Of a stretch of DNA of 64,000 bases, positions 35,441 through 45,103 are shown in pieces. Numbering within the stretch: the first letter of the stretch is position 1; every line of letters starts with the position of its first letter. The stretch spans positions 744,001-808,000 of the forward strand of contig NZ_CP122954.1 in the NCBI RefSeq assembly GCF_030323545.1, written 5' to 3'. The translations under genes and the position numbers were made by a program. Source of the stretch: Helicobacter pylori. GTDB taxonomy: Bacteria > Campylobacterota > Campylobacteria > Campylobacterales > Helicobacteraceae. The notes below the pieces were generated by a model. That model worked only from the letters and a program-made list of their open reading frames with translations. It was not told the origin of the DNA and did not search any database.

Positions 35441-36402
35441 TGCTGGAGTTCTTTGTATTGGGCCTCGTTGATGAGCGTTAAGCCTTTATTTGGCTCGTAT
35501 AAAAACCGCCTGGTTTTGCTGTCGTTATATTCTTGTTCTTGATGGTTGTTTTTAAGACTAAGATGCCCATGCCCAAAACGCAACAACAGGCGGTGGTTTT
35601 TGGTTTCTAAAGAATAATTTTTTTTAAAAACCTTTTGAAAGGAGTTTTTTTTCTCATCCAAATCAATCACTTCTACCCAAATATCTTTTTTAGGGATAAT
35701 ATAAATGGTATTAGGATTTTCTTTGATCGCTTCTTTTTCTTGCCTGTCTTGTTCTTTTAGTTTTTCTCCTAGTTTAGGCGTTGGCTCTGGCTTGTTTTCT
35801 TCTGTAGGATTAGCTTTATTGAAAGAACTCTTTTTAGTGCCGGATTTAATAGCGCTTTCTTGCTCTCTTTCTTCTTTTAAAGAAGAGCTGTTTTGAATGA
35901 TAACGATCGCCAACACAATGACAATCACCCCTATAACCAAAACAAAGGGTTTCCATTTGGAAGATTTTTTGGATAATGAAGTATTGGCTTGATTGATGCT
36001 GTAATCCAATTCAACCTTAAGGGGTTTTTTTGCTGTTTCTTCAGGATCTGTTTCTTGATTTTTCTCTTCACTTACGCCCTCTTTAAAAACACACACTTTG
36101 TCAAATTCTTTCATCCATGCGCTCAAATCAATTTTATACTCGCGCTCTAAAATTTGTATAAATCCCCTAGCATGCACCCTTGATAAAGACTCATAGCGTT
36201 TTTCCAAGATAGAATGGATATTTTTAGAAGCAATTTTAGTCGCCTTGCAAATTTCTGCCACTCCAACTTCTTTTAAAATCTGCAAATTTTTATCTAAATT
36301 TTTAAGCGATAATTCTTCTAAAGCCGCACCAGAAATATCTTTAGAAATGTTTTGAACATCAGAAAGATCTAAATTTTCTAAACTTTTTTTATGCTGTTCC
36401 AT
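35437..36402 (-). CDS. RodZ-like protein (HTH - membrane helix - periplasmic domain)
   Basis: 321 residues in the order expected for RodZ: an N-terminal helix-turn-helix unit (VAEICKATKIASKNIHSILE, then SRVHARGFIQILEREYKID at about residues 70-95), a linker, one transmembrane helix (VLVIGVIVIVLAIVII, near 152-167), a Lys/Glu/Pro-rich linker and a C-terminal beta domain starting IWVEVIDLDEKK. RodZ ties MreB filaments to the elongation machinery. The similarity is of pattern, not strong identity, so this is inference. Overlaps the exported-protein gene at its 3' end. Confidence 0.6.
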   Translation of the reverse strand: MEQHKKSLENLDLSDVQNISKDISGAALEELSLKNLDKNLQILKEVGVAEICKATKIASKNIHSILEKRYESLSRVHARGFIQILEREYKIDLSAWMKEFDKVCVFKEGVSEEKNQETDPEETAKKPLKVELDYSINQANTSLSKKSSKWKPFVLVIGVIVIVLAIVIIQNSSSLKEEREQESAIKSGTKKSSFNKANPTEENKPEPTPKLGEKLKEQDRQEKEAIKENPNTIYIIPKKDIWVEVIDLDEKKNSFQKVFKKNYSLETKNHRLLLRFGHGHLSLKNNHQEQEYNDSKTRRFLYEPNKGLTLINEAQYKELQQ

Positions 36403-36414
36403 TCAATTGACCAC

Positions 36415-37098
36415 CTAGTTGATTTTATCTATTAAGATCCCTGCTGCCACGCTCACATTGAGCGAATCAAAATCTCTTCGCATCTTTACGCTCAATATAG
36501 CATCCATTTTAGCAAGGATTTTTTTAGACAATCCCTCATGCTCGCTCCCCAAAAAAAGAGCGCATTTTTTTAAGGATAGATTTTCTGCTTGGCTAGAGCC
36601 TTGCATGCTCGCACCCAAACATAAAAACCCGCTCGTTTTCAATTCATTGATTAAATCCAGCGTGTTAGGTGCAACGCTAAAAGGCAAATCATACATAAGC
36701 CCCAAGCTGGATCGCACAATCCCCTCATAAGCCAATTCTTTAGCAAAATCTAAAATAACGCCATCCATTCCTAAGCAATACGCGCTCCTAAAAATACCCC
36801 CAATATTCCCCACATCCGTAATCCCGCAAAGTACCAAAAGTTTTTGAGCTTTTTTAACCTCTTTTAAAGAAACCGCTAAGGGCAGTTCCACCTTAGCTAA
36901 AACCCCTTGATGGTTCCCCCCCTTAGCCAAGCTTTGCGCTTTTTTATTATCCACTTTGATGATATTAGGGCATGCTTTTTTGAGTGCGAAAAAAAACTTT
37001 TTGTCTATTTCTTTAGAAAGATAGATTTCTTGCAATTTTTCTTGATGGGAGTTTAGAAGGCGCATAACCACCTGCTTGCCATAAACCACTGCTTGCAT
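36415..37098 (-). CDS. SPOUT-family RNA 2'-O-methyltransferase (TrmH/RlmB type)
   Basis: 227 residues. An N-terminal substrate-binding part (VVYGKQVVMRLL, LAKGGNHQGVLAKV) is followed by the knotted SPOUT domain with motif 1 GNIGGIFRSAYCLG, motif 2 LGSEHEGLS and motif 3 LNVSVAAGILI. RlmB methylates G2251 of 23S rRNA, and a RlmB-like role fits, but the exact target cannot be read from sequence. It lies 12 nt after rsmI. Confidence 0.85.
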   Translation of the reverse strand: MQAVVYGKQVVMRLLNSHQEKLQEIYLSKEIDKKFFFALKKACPNIIKVDNKKAQSLAKGGNHQGVLAKVELPLAVSLKEVKKAQKLLVLCGITDVGNIGGIFRSAYCLGMDGVILDFAKELAYEGIVRSSLGLMYDLPFSVAPNTLDLINELKTSGFLCLGASMQGSSQAENLSLKKCALFLGSEHEGLSKKILAKMDAILSVKMRRDFDSLNVSVAAGILIDKIN

Positions 37099-37110
37099 GC
37101 TAAACCCCTT

Positions 37111-37974
37111 TTATTGATTTTTTTCTTCTAACAAACGCTGGAAATAAAGCTCTTTAGCGTTTTTTTGTGTCATAGAGGCTTCAATTTTAGCCTTAATTTT
37201 AGGAGGTAAATCCAACTCCAATAACGCCGATAGCCCCATGCAAGGCTCTATTTTTTTTTCATTCAAAAGCACTAAAACCCACTCCCCTTGGATAGTGCTT
37301 TGTTGCAACCGCTCTATGATTTGAGAAACCTCTCCTAAATAATATTGCTGGTGGAGTTTGGTAAGCTCTTTAGCCGCAAACAAATGCATGCCTTTAGCCA
37401 AATCGTTTAAATCCTTTAAAGTCTCCAACAATCGGTGCGGGCTTTCATAAAAAACCACCGGGGTTTTTTCTTCTAAATACGCTAAAGCGTTTAAAATTTT
37501 AGCGATTTTTAAGCGCCTTTCCTTACTCTTATGAGGTAAAAAGCCGGCGTAAAAAAATCGCCCTTCTAAAAACCCGCTCGCGCAAAACGCCGTAGTGAGC
37601 GCATTAGCCCCAGGCAAAACATCGTATTGAATGTTATGTTTTAAAGCGTAAGCGGCTAAACTCATGCCTGGATCGCTCAAACTTGGCATGCCCGCATCGC
37701 TCATCACAGCGATTTCTTTGTCAAAAAAAGAAAGCTCTATTTGGTTTAAAAATTCCCGGTCATTGTGCGAATGGAATGCGATAAATTCCCTTTTTTTAGT
37801 AGCGATATTAGGGAAAGAATGGCTAATAACAGGGTTTTGCGCAAGCAAGTGCAACAACCTCTTACTCACCCTTGTATCCTCGCATAAAAAAACCTCGCAA
37901 CGCTCTAAAACTTCTAAGGTGCGTAGCGTAATGTCAGCGAGATTACCTATAGGAGTGGGCAAAAAATACAGCAC
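37111..37974 (-). CDS. rsmI: 16S rRNA (cytidine-1402-2'-O) methyltransferase
   Basis: 287 residues. The start FLPTPIGNLADITLRTLEVL and CEDTRVSKRLL are the family signature, with SDAGMPSLSDPG and GANALTTAFCASG forming the SAM site. The enzyme modifies the decoding centre of 16S rRNA. It follows rpmE by 24 nt on the minus strand, making a translation-related operon head. Confidence 0.94.
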   Translation of the reverse strand: MLYFLPTPIGNLADITLRTLEVLERCEVFLCEDTRVSKRLLHLLAQNPVISHSFPNIATKKREFIAFHSHNDREFLNQIELSFFDKEIAVMSDAGMPSLSDPGMSLAAYALKHNIQYDVLPGANALTTAFCASGFLEGRFFYAGFLPHKSKERRLKIAKILNALAYLEEKTPVVFYESPHRLLETLKDLNDLAKGMHLFAAKELTKLHQQYYLGEVSQIIERLQQSTIQGEWVLVLLNEKKIEPCMGLSALLELDLPPKIKAKIEASMTQKNAKELYFQRLLEEKNQ

Positions 37975-37998
37975 AAAAAGCCACGCTTTTTAAAAGAG

Positions 37999-38202
37999 TT
38001 ACTTCAAGTTGTAGCGTTGCTTGAATTTCTCTACTCTCCCTGCAGTGTCAGCGATTTTATCGCTACCGGTATAGAAAGGGTGGCAAAAGCTGGAAATATC
38101 AATACGCATTTCAGGTTTAGTGCTTAAAACTTCAATTTCTTTCCCGCTGGTTACGCAAGTAACTTTGCATGGGATATATTCGGGGTGAATGCCTTTTTTC
38201 AT
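37999..38202 (-). CDS. rpmE: Large-subunit ribosomal protein bL31
   Basis: 67 residues starting MKKGIHPEY with [10 protein letters not shown] near the end. Only part of the zinc-binding cysteine set is present (C at residues about 13, 16 and 40). The ATG at 38202 is chosen over a frame opening at 38358 because AAAGGA precedes it and the length is then normal. Confidence 0.95.
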   Translation of the reverse strand: MKKGIHPEYIPCKVTCVTSGKEIEVLSTKPEMRIDISSFCHPFYTGSDKIADTAGRVEKFKQRYNLK

Positions 38203-38235
38203 CAAGTATCCTTTATTTTTAAATTTAAACTTAAG

Positions 38236-38241
38236 ATTATA
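38236..38241 (-). promoter_or_regulatory. Extended -10 promoter of the rpmE operon
   Basis: TATAAT on the minus strand preceded by TGC (TGCTATAAT), 33 nt upstream of the rpmE ATG. Confidence 0.6.
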
Positions 38242-38466
38242 GCATAAGTAACAACAAATTAAAACCACTCTAAAGTTAAAATAAAATTTGACTTTGTTAA
38301 AAAAATTATGATAGCATAACGAAGCATTACGAAATTCAACACTTGTGGCATGGGCCACTTATTAGCATCTTTTGGTTACACTAATTTTTTAAGAATGCTT
38401 TAGCTTTTTGTATTTTTATCTTAATTGCAACAAACCAGAAATCTCTTTTTGTTAAAAGGAAATTTA

Positions 38467-39783
38467 ATGAACGAAAACGCACCTACGCACAAAAGTTCGC
38501 ACAAAGTCAAAACACACACGCCAGTGAGCGGTTATCACATTGAAGATTTACGCACCTACCCTACTGAAAAGCTTTTAGAAATCGCTAACAAGCTTAAAGT
38601 GGAAAACCCCCAAGAATTCAAACGACAAGACTTGATGTTTGAAATTTTAAAAACCCAAGTTACGCAAGGTGGATACATTCTTTTTACCGGGATTTTAGAA
38701 ATCATGCCTGATGGTTATGGCTTTTTAAGAGGGTTTGATGGGAGTTTTTCAGATGGGCATAACGACACTTATGTCAGCCCTTCTCAAATCAGGCGTTTTG
38801 CTTTAAGGAATGGCGATATTGTTACCGGTCAAGTGCGATCCCCCAAAGACCAGGAAAAATACTACGCCCTTTTAAAAATAGAAGCCATCAATTATTTGCC
38901 TTCAGATGAGATTAAAAACCGCCCTTTGTTTGACAATCTAACCCCCCTATTCCCTGATGAACAAATCAAATTAGAATACGAACCCACTAAAGTTACCGGC
39001 AGAATGTTAGATTTATTCAGCCCTGTGGGGAAAGGTCAAAGGGCTTTGATTGTTGCGCCACCAAGGACTGGGAAAACGGAGCTGATGAAAGAACTCGCCC
39101 AAGGCATCACTTCTAACCACCCTGAAGTGGAATTGATTATCCTTTTAGTGGATGAGCGCCCTGAAGAAGTTACGGATATGCAACGAAGCGTTAAGGGACA
39201 AGTTTTTAGCTCCACTTTTGATTTACCCGCAAACAACCACATAAGAATCGCTGAATTAGTCCTAGAAAGGGCTAAAAGGCGAGTGGAAATGGGAAAAGAT
39301 GTGGTGGTTTTATTAGATTCAATCACTCGTTTAGCCAGAGCGTATAACGCTGTAACGCCTTCAAGCGGTAAGGTTTTAAGTGGGGGCGTGGATGCGAACG
39401 CCTTGCACAGGCCCAAGCGCTTTTTTGGAGCCGCAAGGAATATTGAAGAAGGCGGGAGCTTGACGATTATCGCTACTGCGTTGATTGAAACGGGATCTAG
39501 AATGGATGAGGTGATTTTTGAAGAATTTAAAGGCACCGGGAATAGCGAAATCGTTTTAGCGAGGAATATTGCAGACAGGCGCATTTACCCGGCCTTTGAT
39601 ATTTTAAAATCCGGCACACGAAAAGATAATATCTTGCTTGGCAAAGACCGATTGACTAAAGTGTGGGTTTTAAGGAATGTGATGCAACAAATGGATGACA
39701 TAGAAGCCTTAAGCTTTGTGTATTCTAAAATGCAACAAACTAAGGACAATGAAGAATTTTTGAATTTAATGAATGAAAAATAA
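38467..39783 (+). CDS. rho: Transcription termination factor Rho
   Basis: Hexameric RNA-dependent ATPase. The RNA-binding cold-shock-like domain shows [12 protein letters not shown], Walker A is [10 protein letters not shown] (about residues 197-206), and the Q/R loops and [11 protein letters not shown] are conserved. I start at the ATG at 38467 (438 residues) with AAAAGGAAA in front; an in-frame codon at 38425 is upstream. murI follows 38 nt later. Confidence 0.96.
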   Translation: MNENAPTHKSSHKVKTHTPVSGYHIEDLRTYPTEKLLEIANKLKVENPQEFKRQDLMFEILKTQVTQGGYILFTGILEIMPDGYGFLRGFDGSFSDGHNDTYVSPSQIRRFALRNGDIVTGQVRSPKDQEKYYALLKIEAINYLPSDEIKNRPLFDNLTPLFPDEQIKLEYEPTKVTGRMLDLFSPVGKGQRALIVAPPRTGKTELMKELAQGITSNHPEVELIILLVDERPEEVTDMQRSVKGQVFSSTFDLPANNHIRIAELVLERAKRRVEMGKDVVVLLDSITRLARAYNAVTPSSGKVLSGGVDANALHRPKRFFGAARNIEEGGSLTIIATALIETGSRMDEVIFEEFKGTGNSEIVLARNIADRRIYPAFDILKSGTRKDNILLGKDRLTKVWVLRNVMQQMDDIEALSFVYSKMQQTKDNEEFLNLMNEK

Positions 39784-39821
39784 AATCCCTTATTAAAATC
39801 CCATTAAATTAAAAAAGTGTC

Positions 39822-40589
39822 ATGAAAATAGGCGTTTTTGATAGCGGTGTGGGAGGGTTTAGCGTTTTAAAAAGCCTTTTAAAAGCGCAACTATTTGATG
39901 AAATCATCTATTATGGCGATAGCGCTAGAGTGCCTTATGGCACTAAAGACCCCACCACGATCAAGCAATTTGGCTTAGAGGCTTTGGATTTTTTCAAACC
40001 GCACAAGGTTGAATTATTGATTGTGGCATGCAACACAGCGAGCGCTCTGGCTTTAGAAGAGATGCAAAAGCATTCCAAAATCCCTATTGTGGGCGTGATT
40101 GAGCCAAGCATTTTAGCGATCAAACAACAAGTAAAAGATAAAAACGCCCCTATTTTAGTGCTAGGGACAAAAGCGACGATTCAATCCAACGCTTATGACA
40201 ACGCCCTGAAACAACAAGGCTATTTGAATGTTTCGCATTTAGCCACTTCTCTTTTTGTGCCTTTGATTGAAGAAAATATTTTAGAGGGCGAATTGCTAGA
40301 AACTTGCATGCGTTATTATTTCACTCCATTAGAGATCTTACCTGAAGTGGTTATTTTAGGTTGCACGCATTTTCCCTTGATCGCTCACCAAATTGAAGGC
40401 TATTTTATGGATCATTTTGCCCTTCCAACGCCCCCCCTACTCATCCATTCTGGCGATGCCATTGTAGAATATTTGCAGCAAAAATACACCCTTAAGAAAA
40501 ACGCATGCGCATTCCCTAAAGTGGAATTTCATGCGAGCGGCGATGTGATCTGGCTAGAAAAACAGGCTAAAGAATGGCTCAAATTGTAA
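39822..40589 (+). CDS. murI: Glutamate racemase
   Basis: Makes D-glutamate for peptidoglycan. VFDSGVGGFSVLKSL at the N terminus, catalytic Cys in VACNTASALA and second Cys in LGCTHFPL. 255 residues. It is the chromosomal gene bordering the cag island: its 3' end is the classical insertion point, and the flanking 31-bp direct repeat of cag derives from this area according to the literature. I cannot see the second copy because it lies outside the window. Confidence 0.95.
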   Translation: MKIGVFDSGVGGFSVLKSLLKAQLFDEIIYYGDSARVPYGTKDPTTIKQFGLEALDFFKPHKVELLIVACNTASALALEEMQKHSKIPIVGVIEPSILAIKQQVKDKNAPILVLGTKATIQSNAYDNALKQQGYLNVSHLATSLFVPLIEENILEGELLETCMRYYFTPLEILPEVVILGCTHFPLIAHQIEGYFMDHFALPTPPLLIHSGDAIVEYLQQKYTLKKNACAFPKVEFHASGDVIWLEKQAKEWLKL

Positions 40590-40734
40590 CGCTAATCAAA
40601 ATTTAAAGTCAAAATAACACAATTCCAAAAAGGGCTATAGCTTACACTATAAGGGTATTGTGTTGATTATAAAGCGCTTTAGAGAGATCCATGAAAAGCG
40701 TTTTTATATTTGGAAAAGAATTACCTATCTACGA

Positions 40735-40995
40735 GTTTGCTAGACTACAAACAACAGCATAATGGCAAATTGCTAGTGAAAGTTTCCCCCACAATACACC
40801 AGCAAAACTTGCTCTCATTGTGGGAGCATCAACCCCAAGCTCAAATTGAATCACAAGCAATATTTGTGTCCTGATTGTGGGTATAAAGAACACAGAGATA
40901 TTAACGCTGCGAACAACATCTTGAATAAAGGGTTAAGTCTTTTTAGGGCAGGAAATGTCTTTGCAGACTTTAAAGAACAAAGCCTTTCGTGTTAG
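40735..40995 (+). pseudogene. tnpB: 3' remnant of an IS605-family tnpB
   Basis: The frame ending at TAG 40993-40995 reads CSHCGSINPKLKL, YLCPDCGYKEHRDINAANNIL and ends EQSLSC: the C-terminal zinc-ribbon (two CxxC) and RuvC-end of an IS200/IS605 TnpB (orfB). Upstream, KQQHNGKLLVKVSP is in a different frame, so there is a frameshift near 40790-40800, and most of the 5' part is missing. TnpB is an RNA-guided nuclease in intact elements; this copy is dead. Confidence 0.85.
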
Positions 40996-41023
40996 TATTC
41001 AATGGAATGCTTTAGTTAGGAAA

Positions 41024-41044
41024 CCCCTTGCTTTTAGCAAGGGG
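41024..41044. terminator. Hairpin at IS right end, possible terminator for cagA
   Basis: CCCCTTGC-TTTTA-GCAAGGGG, 8 bp perfect. On the minus strand it lies just after the cagA stop (41077). It may be both the IS end structure and a terminator. Confidence 0.5.
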
Positions 41045-41076
41045 TGGTTTTTGCGTTTTTGGTATTCCTTAATCCT

Positions 41077-44000
41077 TTAAGATTTTTGGAAACCACCTTT
41101 TGTATTAACATTTTTGATTCCATGCTCCGCATTTTCTCCCGCCAAGCAGTAATATCCTGTAGAAAATGCATTGGCTAAAAATTGCGTAAAGCCAGACTTA
41201 ATGTCTTTTACAGCATTGTTCAACTTGGTGGAAAACTTGAACGAATCAGAATAATCTTTCATATTTTTCTGGTTGAAGCCAATTTTATCATACTCTGACA
41301 AAGGAACGCTTCCTACATTATGCGCAACTATCTTATCATTCACGAGCTTATACCACTCAGGGTTTTTTTGCGTTAGCATGCCGGTCGCTTTTTCATTGAT
41401 TGCTCCATTTTTGATATTGCTATTAATGCGTGTGTGGCTGTTAGTAGCGTAATTGTCTAGTTTCGCTGACAAACTAGCAGGCACTTTTTTTGCACTTTCA
41501 GCCCATAGATTCACAGGATTGTGTTTTGTAGAATCTTTGAGCTTGTCTATCGTTTGCTCTAGATTGCCAAAAAAACCTGCTTTAGCTTCTGATACCGCTT
41601 GATTGAGATTGTCAATTTTCTGAGCCAATTCTTGATTCCTTGAAAGCCCTACCTTACTGAGATCACTAACTTTATCATGCCTTTTCAAAGGGAAAGGTCC
41701 GCCGAGATCATCAATCGTAGCATAAATGGGTTCAGGGCTAGCTGAAAGCCCTACCTTACTGAGATCACTAACTTTATCATGCCTTTTCAAAGGGAAGCCC
41801 GCTGCTTGCCCTACACCACCTTTCTTTTTATTAACTTTAGCGTAAATGGGTTCGTTTTTGAGTCCATTATTGTTATTGTTATTGAAATTTCCAAGTTTTG
41901 CATTCAACTCTTTCTTGATGTCCGAAAAGTTTTTAGAAAGAGTTGTGGCTTCTGCTTTAGATAACCCATTACCGACTAGGGTTCCATTCACACCATTCTT
42001 AACGGATTGGTATAGTGCAGAATTTTTTCCAGTATTGAAATCTTCATTTTTTTGAGCTTGTTGAGCCAATTGCTCCTTTGAGAAATTTTTGAGATCGGCT
42101 AGCGCTTGCTCTACCTTACTGAAATCACCCGTTGCTTTAGCCACTAATACCGCTTGATTGAGATTGTCAACTTTATCCGTTACCTTTTGATTGATGATCA
42201 CATCCTTAAGGGAATTTTCAAGGTCGCTTTTTGCTTGCGTTACCTTGCTGAAATCCTTATTTTTGCCATTTTTGAATTCATTCAAAGCTGCATTAAGGTT
42301 TTCAACTTTTGAAATCCATTCTGGATTGATACCTAAATCTTTCACCGAACCTTTAAGGGCTTTTAGTGTTTCTTCTGCCTTGCTAAAATCCTTATTTTTG
42401 CCATTTTTGAATTCATCAAAAGATTTACTAAAGTCTTTCAAATTCTTGTTGACATTCTCAAGTTTATCAGACAATTCCCTTTTGATGCCTTTAAGATTTG
42501 AAGCGTAAGCGATTGCTCTGGCGTCCTTATTAGCCTCTTTATTGATCAACGCAAAAATCTCATTTTTTTGGCTGTTAGCTTGAGATTTCGCTTCCATTTT
42601 GTTTTTGTTGCCGCTTTTGCTCTCCAAATTTTTCGCTACTTCTTTCTCCAAATGCTCTCGTTTCCTTAGGGATTTTTCAAGATCTTTCTGAGCTTTTTTC
42701 ACTTCGTCATAATTGCCTGTGTTTTTAGCTTCAGCTACAGCTTGATTGAAGTTTAAAGCTTTTCCAACCAATTCTTTGTTGTTGCTCAAAAAGTCTTTGA
42801 TGAGCTTATTAGCTTCTTGTGGGGACAACCCTTTAGCGACTAGTTTATCTTCTAAATCCCGCCTTATAGGATTAGTGATAGCGAGATTATTCAAATCAGA
42901 CAAATTAAAGACAGCTACCTTGTCAAAGCCTGCTTCCAAATGGGAAACGCCATTCGTAGCACCCACGCCCTTATCAGGACTCTTGGAGGCGTTGGTGTAT
43001 TTGAAATTAGAATAATCAACAAACATCACGCCATCATGTTTTAGGTTACCTTGAAGAGTAACATTTTTCTCCCTATCTAAAGCTTTATCTGCTTTTTTCC
43101 CATAATCTTTGAGAGTGTAGCTCAAATCCCCATTACCAAACTCAGTAATTAAAGCTAAATGTTTTGTGTCTTTTTTAGAAACAAAAGCAATACGATCATT
43201 CCCTAGGGCGTCTAAATAAGCCTTAGAGTCTTTTTGGAAATCTTTAATCTCAGTTCGGAATTTTTCCTTCTCTTTCTCGCTCAAGTTGTCTAATTTAGCA
43301 TTATTTTGTGCAAGAAATTCCATGAAATCTATTTTGTTTCGGATCTCTTCTTGACTCAATGCTCGTTGTGAGCCTGTGAGTTGGTCTTCTTTGTAGAGAT
43401 AAAAACTAGGGTTGTTAATCCCTTTCTCACCACCTGCTATGACTAAGCCACTGCCGTTTTTCATATGCACATTAATTATTGTAGCCACATTGTTACCTTG
43501 TTGGTCTTTATAACCAACGGTGGCGTTCCAATCGTGCTTGGCTCCAAAACCACCATTGCCCGCATACAATAATGAAACTTTTTCAGGTTCTATGCCATTA
43601 TGACTCCCCATTAACACAGAAGACAGAGCGTTATTGTGAATCAATAACTGGTTGAACTTGTAATTAGGATCAATGTCGGCGACTCCCTCAACATCTAACA
43701 TTTCCATATCGCCAAGAGTGAATTTAGAAAAATTACCCCTTTCATCAAGCAAATCCCTAGATTCAGGCGGTAAGCCTTGTATGTGGGTGGTGGTAGTGGC
43801 TATATCTGGTTGGACATGGGGAACTGGTTCTTGATTGATTGCTTCTTTGACATCAGAAGATTGTTTTTTGTCAAATATAAATGAGAGAAAAATATCCAAC
43901 CAATCCCCACCAGTAGGCTCTCCATTTTTTTCTGCTTCTTGCCTTTCTTTCAAGGATTCATCAAACACGCCCATGAACTTTTGATCCGTTCGGATTTGAT

Positions 44001-44520
44001 TCCCTATAATGATTCCTGCAAAAGATTGTTTGGCAGATTTTAAAAACTCTGCTTTTTCTTTATCATCAGGGATAGGGGGTTGTATGATATTTTCCATAAA
44101 ATTTCGGATCGATCGGGTGTTGATTTTAGACGGATCGTTTTGATGGGACACCCAACTTGTGAAAATTTGGTAACGCTGATCCCCAAATTTCTGAAAGCTC
44201 TTTGTGGAAGATTCTACATCAATGAGAGCGTCTTTGTTGATTAAATCATTGCTCTTATTGATAAAGTCTGAAAAATACTGATTCTTTTTGGTAGGATTTT
44301 TGATCGCTTTATTGGAGTATTCTTCCCTTAATTGCGAGATTCCATTAAAAGCTTGCCTGTTATCCCTATCGTTCTTATCAACGATTGGTTTTTGATCGGG
44401 ATCGTATGAAGCGACAGCGTTATCAACTTTAAGAAAAGCTACTTGAAGATTATTGATAAATTGCTGCGGGTTAAAAGCCGCTTCGGTTTGTGGTTGTTGG
44501 TTAATGGTTTCGTTAGTCAT
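41077..44520 (-). CDS. cagA: CagA effector oncoprotein, AC-type (EPIYA-B absent)
   Basis: 1147 residues; translocated by the Cag type IV secretion system into gastric cells, where Src/Abl kinases phosphorylate EPIYA tyrosines. Two motifs are present: EPIYA-A at 890-894 (followed by KVNKKK) and Western EPIYA-C at 930-934 (followed by TIDDLGGP). The EPIYA-B segment is missing. Two copies of the CM/MKI sequence ([16 protein letters not shown]) bracket EPIYA-C; they bind PAR1/MARK. The basic C-terminal tail ([11 protein letters not shown]) is the secretion signal region. AAGGAGA precedes the ATG. Compared with the common ~1186-residue ABC form, the shorter length fits loss of the B region. Confidence 0.98.
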   Translation of the reverse strand: MTNETINQQPQTEAAFNPQQFINNLQVAFLKVDNAVASYDPDQKPIVDKNDRDNRQAFNGISQLREEYSNKAIKNPTKKNQYFSDFINKSNDLINKDALIDVESSTKSFQKFGDQRYQIFTSWVSHQNDPSKINTRSIRNFMENIIQPPIPDDKEKAEFLKSAKQSFAGIIIGNQIRTDQKFMGVFDESLKERQEAEKNGEPTGGDWLDIFLSFIFDKKQSSDVKEAINQEPVPHVQPDIATTTTHIQGLPPESRDLLDERGNFSKFTLGDMEMLDVEGVADIDPNYKFNQLLIHNNALSSVLMGSHNGIEPEKVSLLYAGNGGFGAKHDWNATVGYKDQQGNNVATIINVHMKNGSGLVIAGGEKGINNPSFYLYKEDQLTGSQRALSQEEIRNKIDFMEFLAQNNAKLDNLSEKEKEKFRTEIKDFQKDSKAYLDALGNDRIAFVSKKDTKHLALITEFGNGDLSYTLKDYGKKADKALDREKNVTLQGNLKHDGVMFVDYSNFKYTNASKSPDKGVGATNGVSHLEAGFDKVAVFNLSDLNNLAITNPIRRDLEDKLVAKGLSPQEANKLIKDFLSNNKELVGKALNFNQAVAEAKNTGNYDEVKKAQKDLEKSLRKREHLEKEVAKNLESKSGNKNKMEAKSQANSQKNEIFALINKEANKDARAIAYASNLKGIKRELSDKLENVNKNLKDFSKSFDEFKNGKNKDFSKAEETLKALKGSVKDLGINPEWISKVENLNAALNEFKNGKNKDFSKVTQAKSDLENSLKDVIINQKVTDKVDNLNQAVLVAKATGDFSKVEQALADLKNFSKEQLAQQAQKNEDFNTGKNSALYQSVKNGVNGTLVGNGLSKAEATTLSKNFSDIKKELNAKLGNFNNNNNNGLKNEPIYAKVNKKKGGVGQAAGFPLKRHDKVSDLSKVGLSASPEPIYATIDDLGGPFPLKRHDKVSDLSKVGLSRNQELAQKIDNLNQAVSEAKAGFFGNLEQTIDKLKDSTKHNPVNLWAESAKKVPASLSAKLDNYATNSHTRINSNIKNGAINEKATGMLTQKNPEWYKLVNDKIVAHNVGSVPLSEYDKIGFNQKNMKDYSDSFKFSTKLNNAVKDIKSGFTQFLANAFSTGYYCLAGENAEHGIKNVNTKGGFQKS
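41641..41796 (-). repeat. 54-bp direct repeats coding the two CM motifs
   Basis: Identical 54-bp copies at 41641-41694 and 41743-41796, 102 bp apart, spanning the EPIYA-C codons (41719-41733). Recombination between them adds or removes EPIYA-C units in whole codons. Confidence 0.9.
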
Positions 44521-44636
44521 TGTTTCTCCTTACTATACCTAGTTTCATACCTATCGGTATCTTGTTGTATCAAAGACTGCTAAAAACCACCACACGCTTG
44601 AGTGGTCAGTTTATGTCTTTCAACATTCTTATTATA
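44521..44636 (-). promoter_or_regulatory. cagA promoter and 104-nt leader
   Basis: TATAAT on the minus strand at 44631-44636 would start transcription near 44624, 104 nt before the ATG, which equals the published cagA start. The leader holds a short stem (ATACC/GGTAT, about 44547-44560) and, around +59, the motif AACAAGATA. Confidence 0.75.
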
Positions 44637-44793
44637 CCACAATATTAGGCATTTTTTCATTAATATTGTTAATATTGAAAAATTCCAATCGTTGCAAGCA
44701 TCTAAAGGCTAGGAACGATTCACATTTTTACCCACAATTGACAAAAACTCGCTAAAATAGACAAATTTTAACAAGAAGTGTTGGTGATCCACG

Positions 44794-45021
44794 ATGGAAA
44801 ACAAATCAATAGGACAGATTTTCAAAGACAGCTTCAAAAAAAGTTTCTTTAGTGGTCTATGGAGTTGCTTAAAATGGAGCTTTATTCTCACTCTGATCAG
44901 CTTGGGTTTGTTTTTGCTTGTTTTTAGGTTTCAACCTGAGACGATTAAAAAATATATCAAAGATCCTAAAGATCTACAATTCTACAACGACTTGAGAAAC
45001 AAAAAAGGTTGGGACAAGTAG
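44794..45021 (+). CDS. cagB: CagB small membrane protein
   Basis: 75 residues with one transmembrane helix (about 28-46, FILTLISLGLFLLVF). It lies in the divergent cagA-cagC region where early maps placed cagB; strain 26695 annotation omits it. TAAAAT at 44753-44758 may be its -10. The ribosome site is weak. Its role in secretion is unknown, and it may be dispensable. Confidence 0.6.
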   Translation: MENKSIGQIFKDSFKKSFFSGLWSCLKWSFILTLISLGLFLLVFRFQPETIKKYIKDPKDLQFYNDLRNKKGWDK

Positions 45022-45065
45022 GTTTATTGGTGCTTGCGTGAAAGTGTAAAAATATTTTTTTTTGG

Positions 45066-45071
45066 TATAAT
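45066..45071 (+). promoter_or_regulatory. cagC-operon promoter preceded by a T9 tract
   Basis: TATAAT, with nine T at 45055-45063 just upstream. GAAAGGAAA precedes the cagC ATG 33 nt downstream. Confidence 0.6.
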
Positions 45072-45103
45072 CACACCATTATTTCAAATTTGAAAGGAAA
45101 CGC

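Larger units (their letters stand above)
40735..41050 (+). mobile_element. IS605-type remnant with right-end hairpin
   Basis: The truncated tnpB is followed by a perfect hairpin (41024-41044) like those at the right ends of IS200/IS605 elements. It sits exactly between murI and the end of cagA, the island boundary. Confidence 0.7.

Noticed and set aside
38203..38358. Longer N terminus for rpmE
   Set aside because: The extension contains the promoter and leader; L31 has normal length from 38202.
44521..44793. CRISPR-like or tRNA features in the cagA-cagB gap and elsewhere
   Set aside because: No regularly spaced repeats and no cloverleaf sequence found anywhere in the window.
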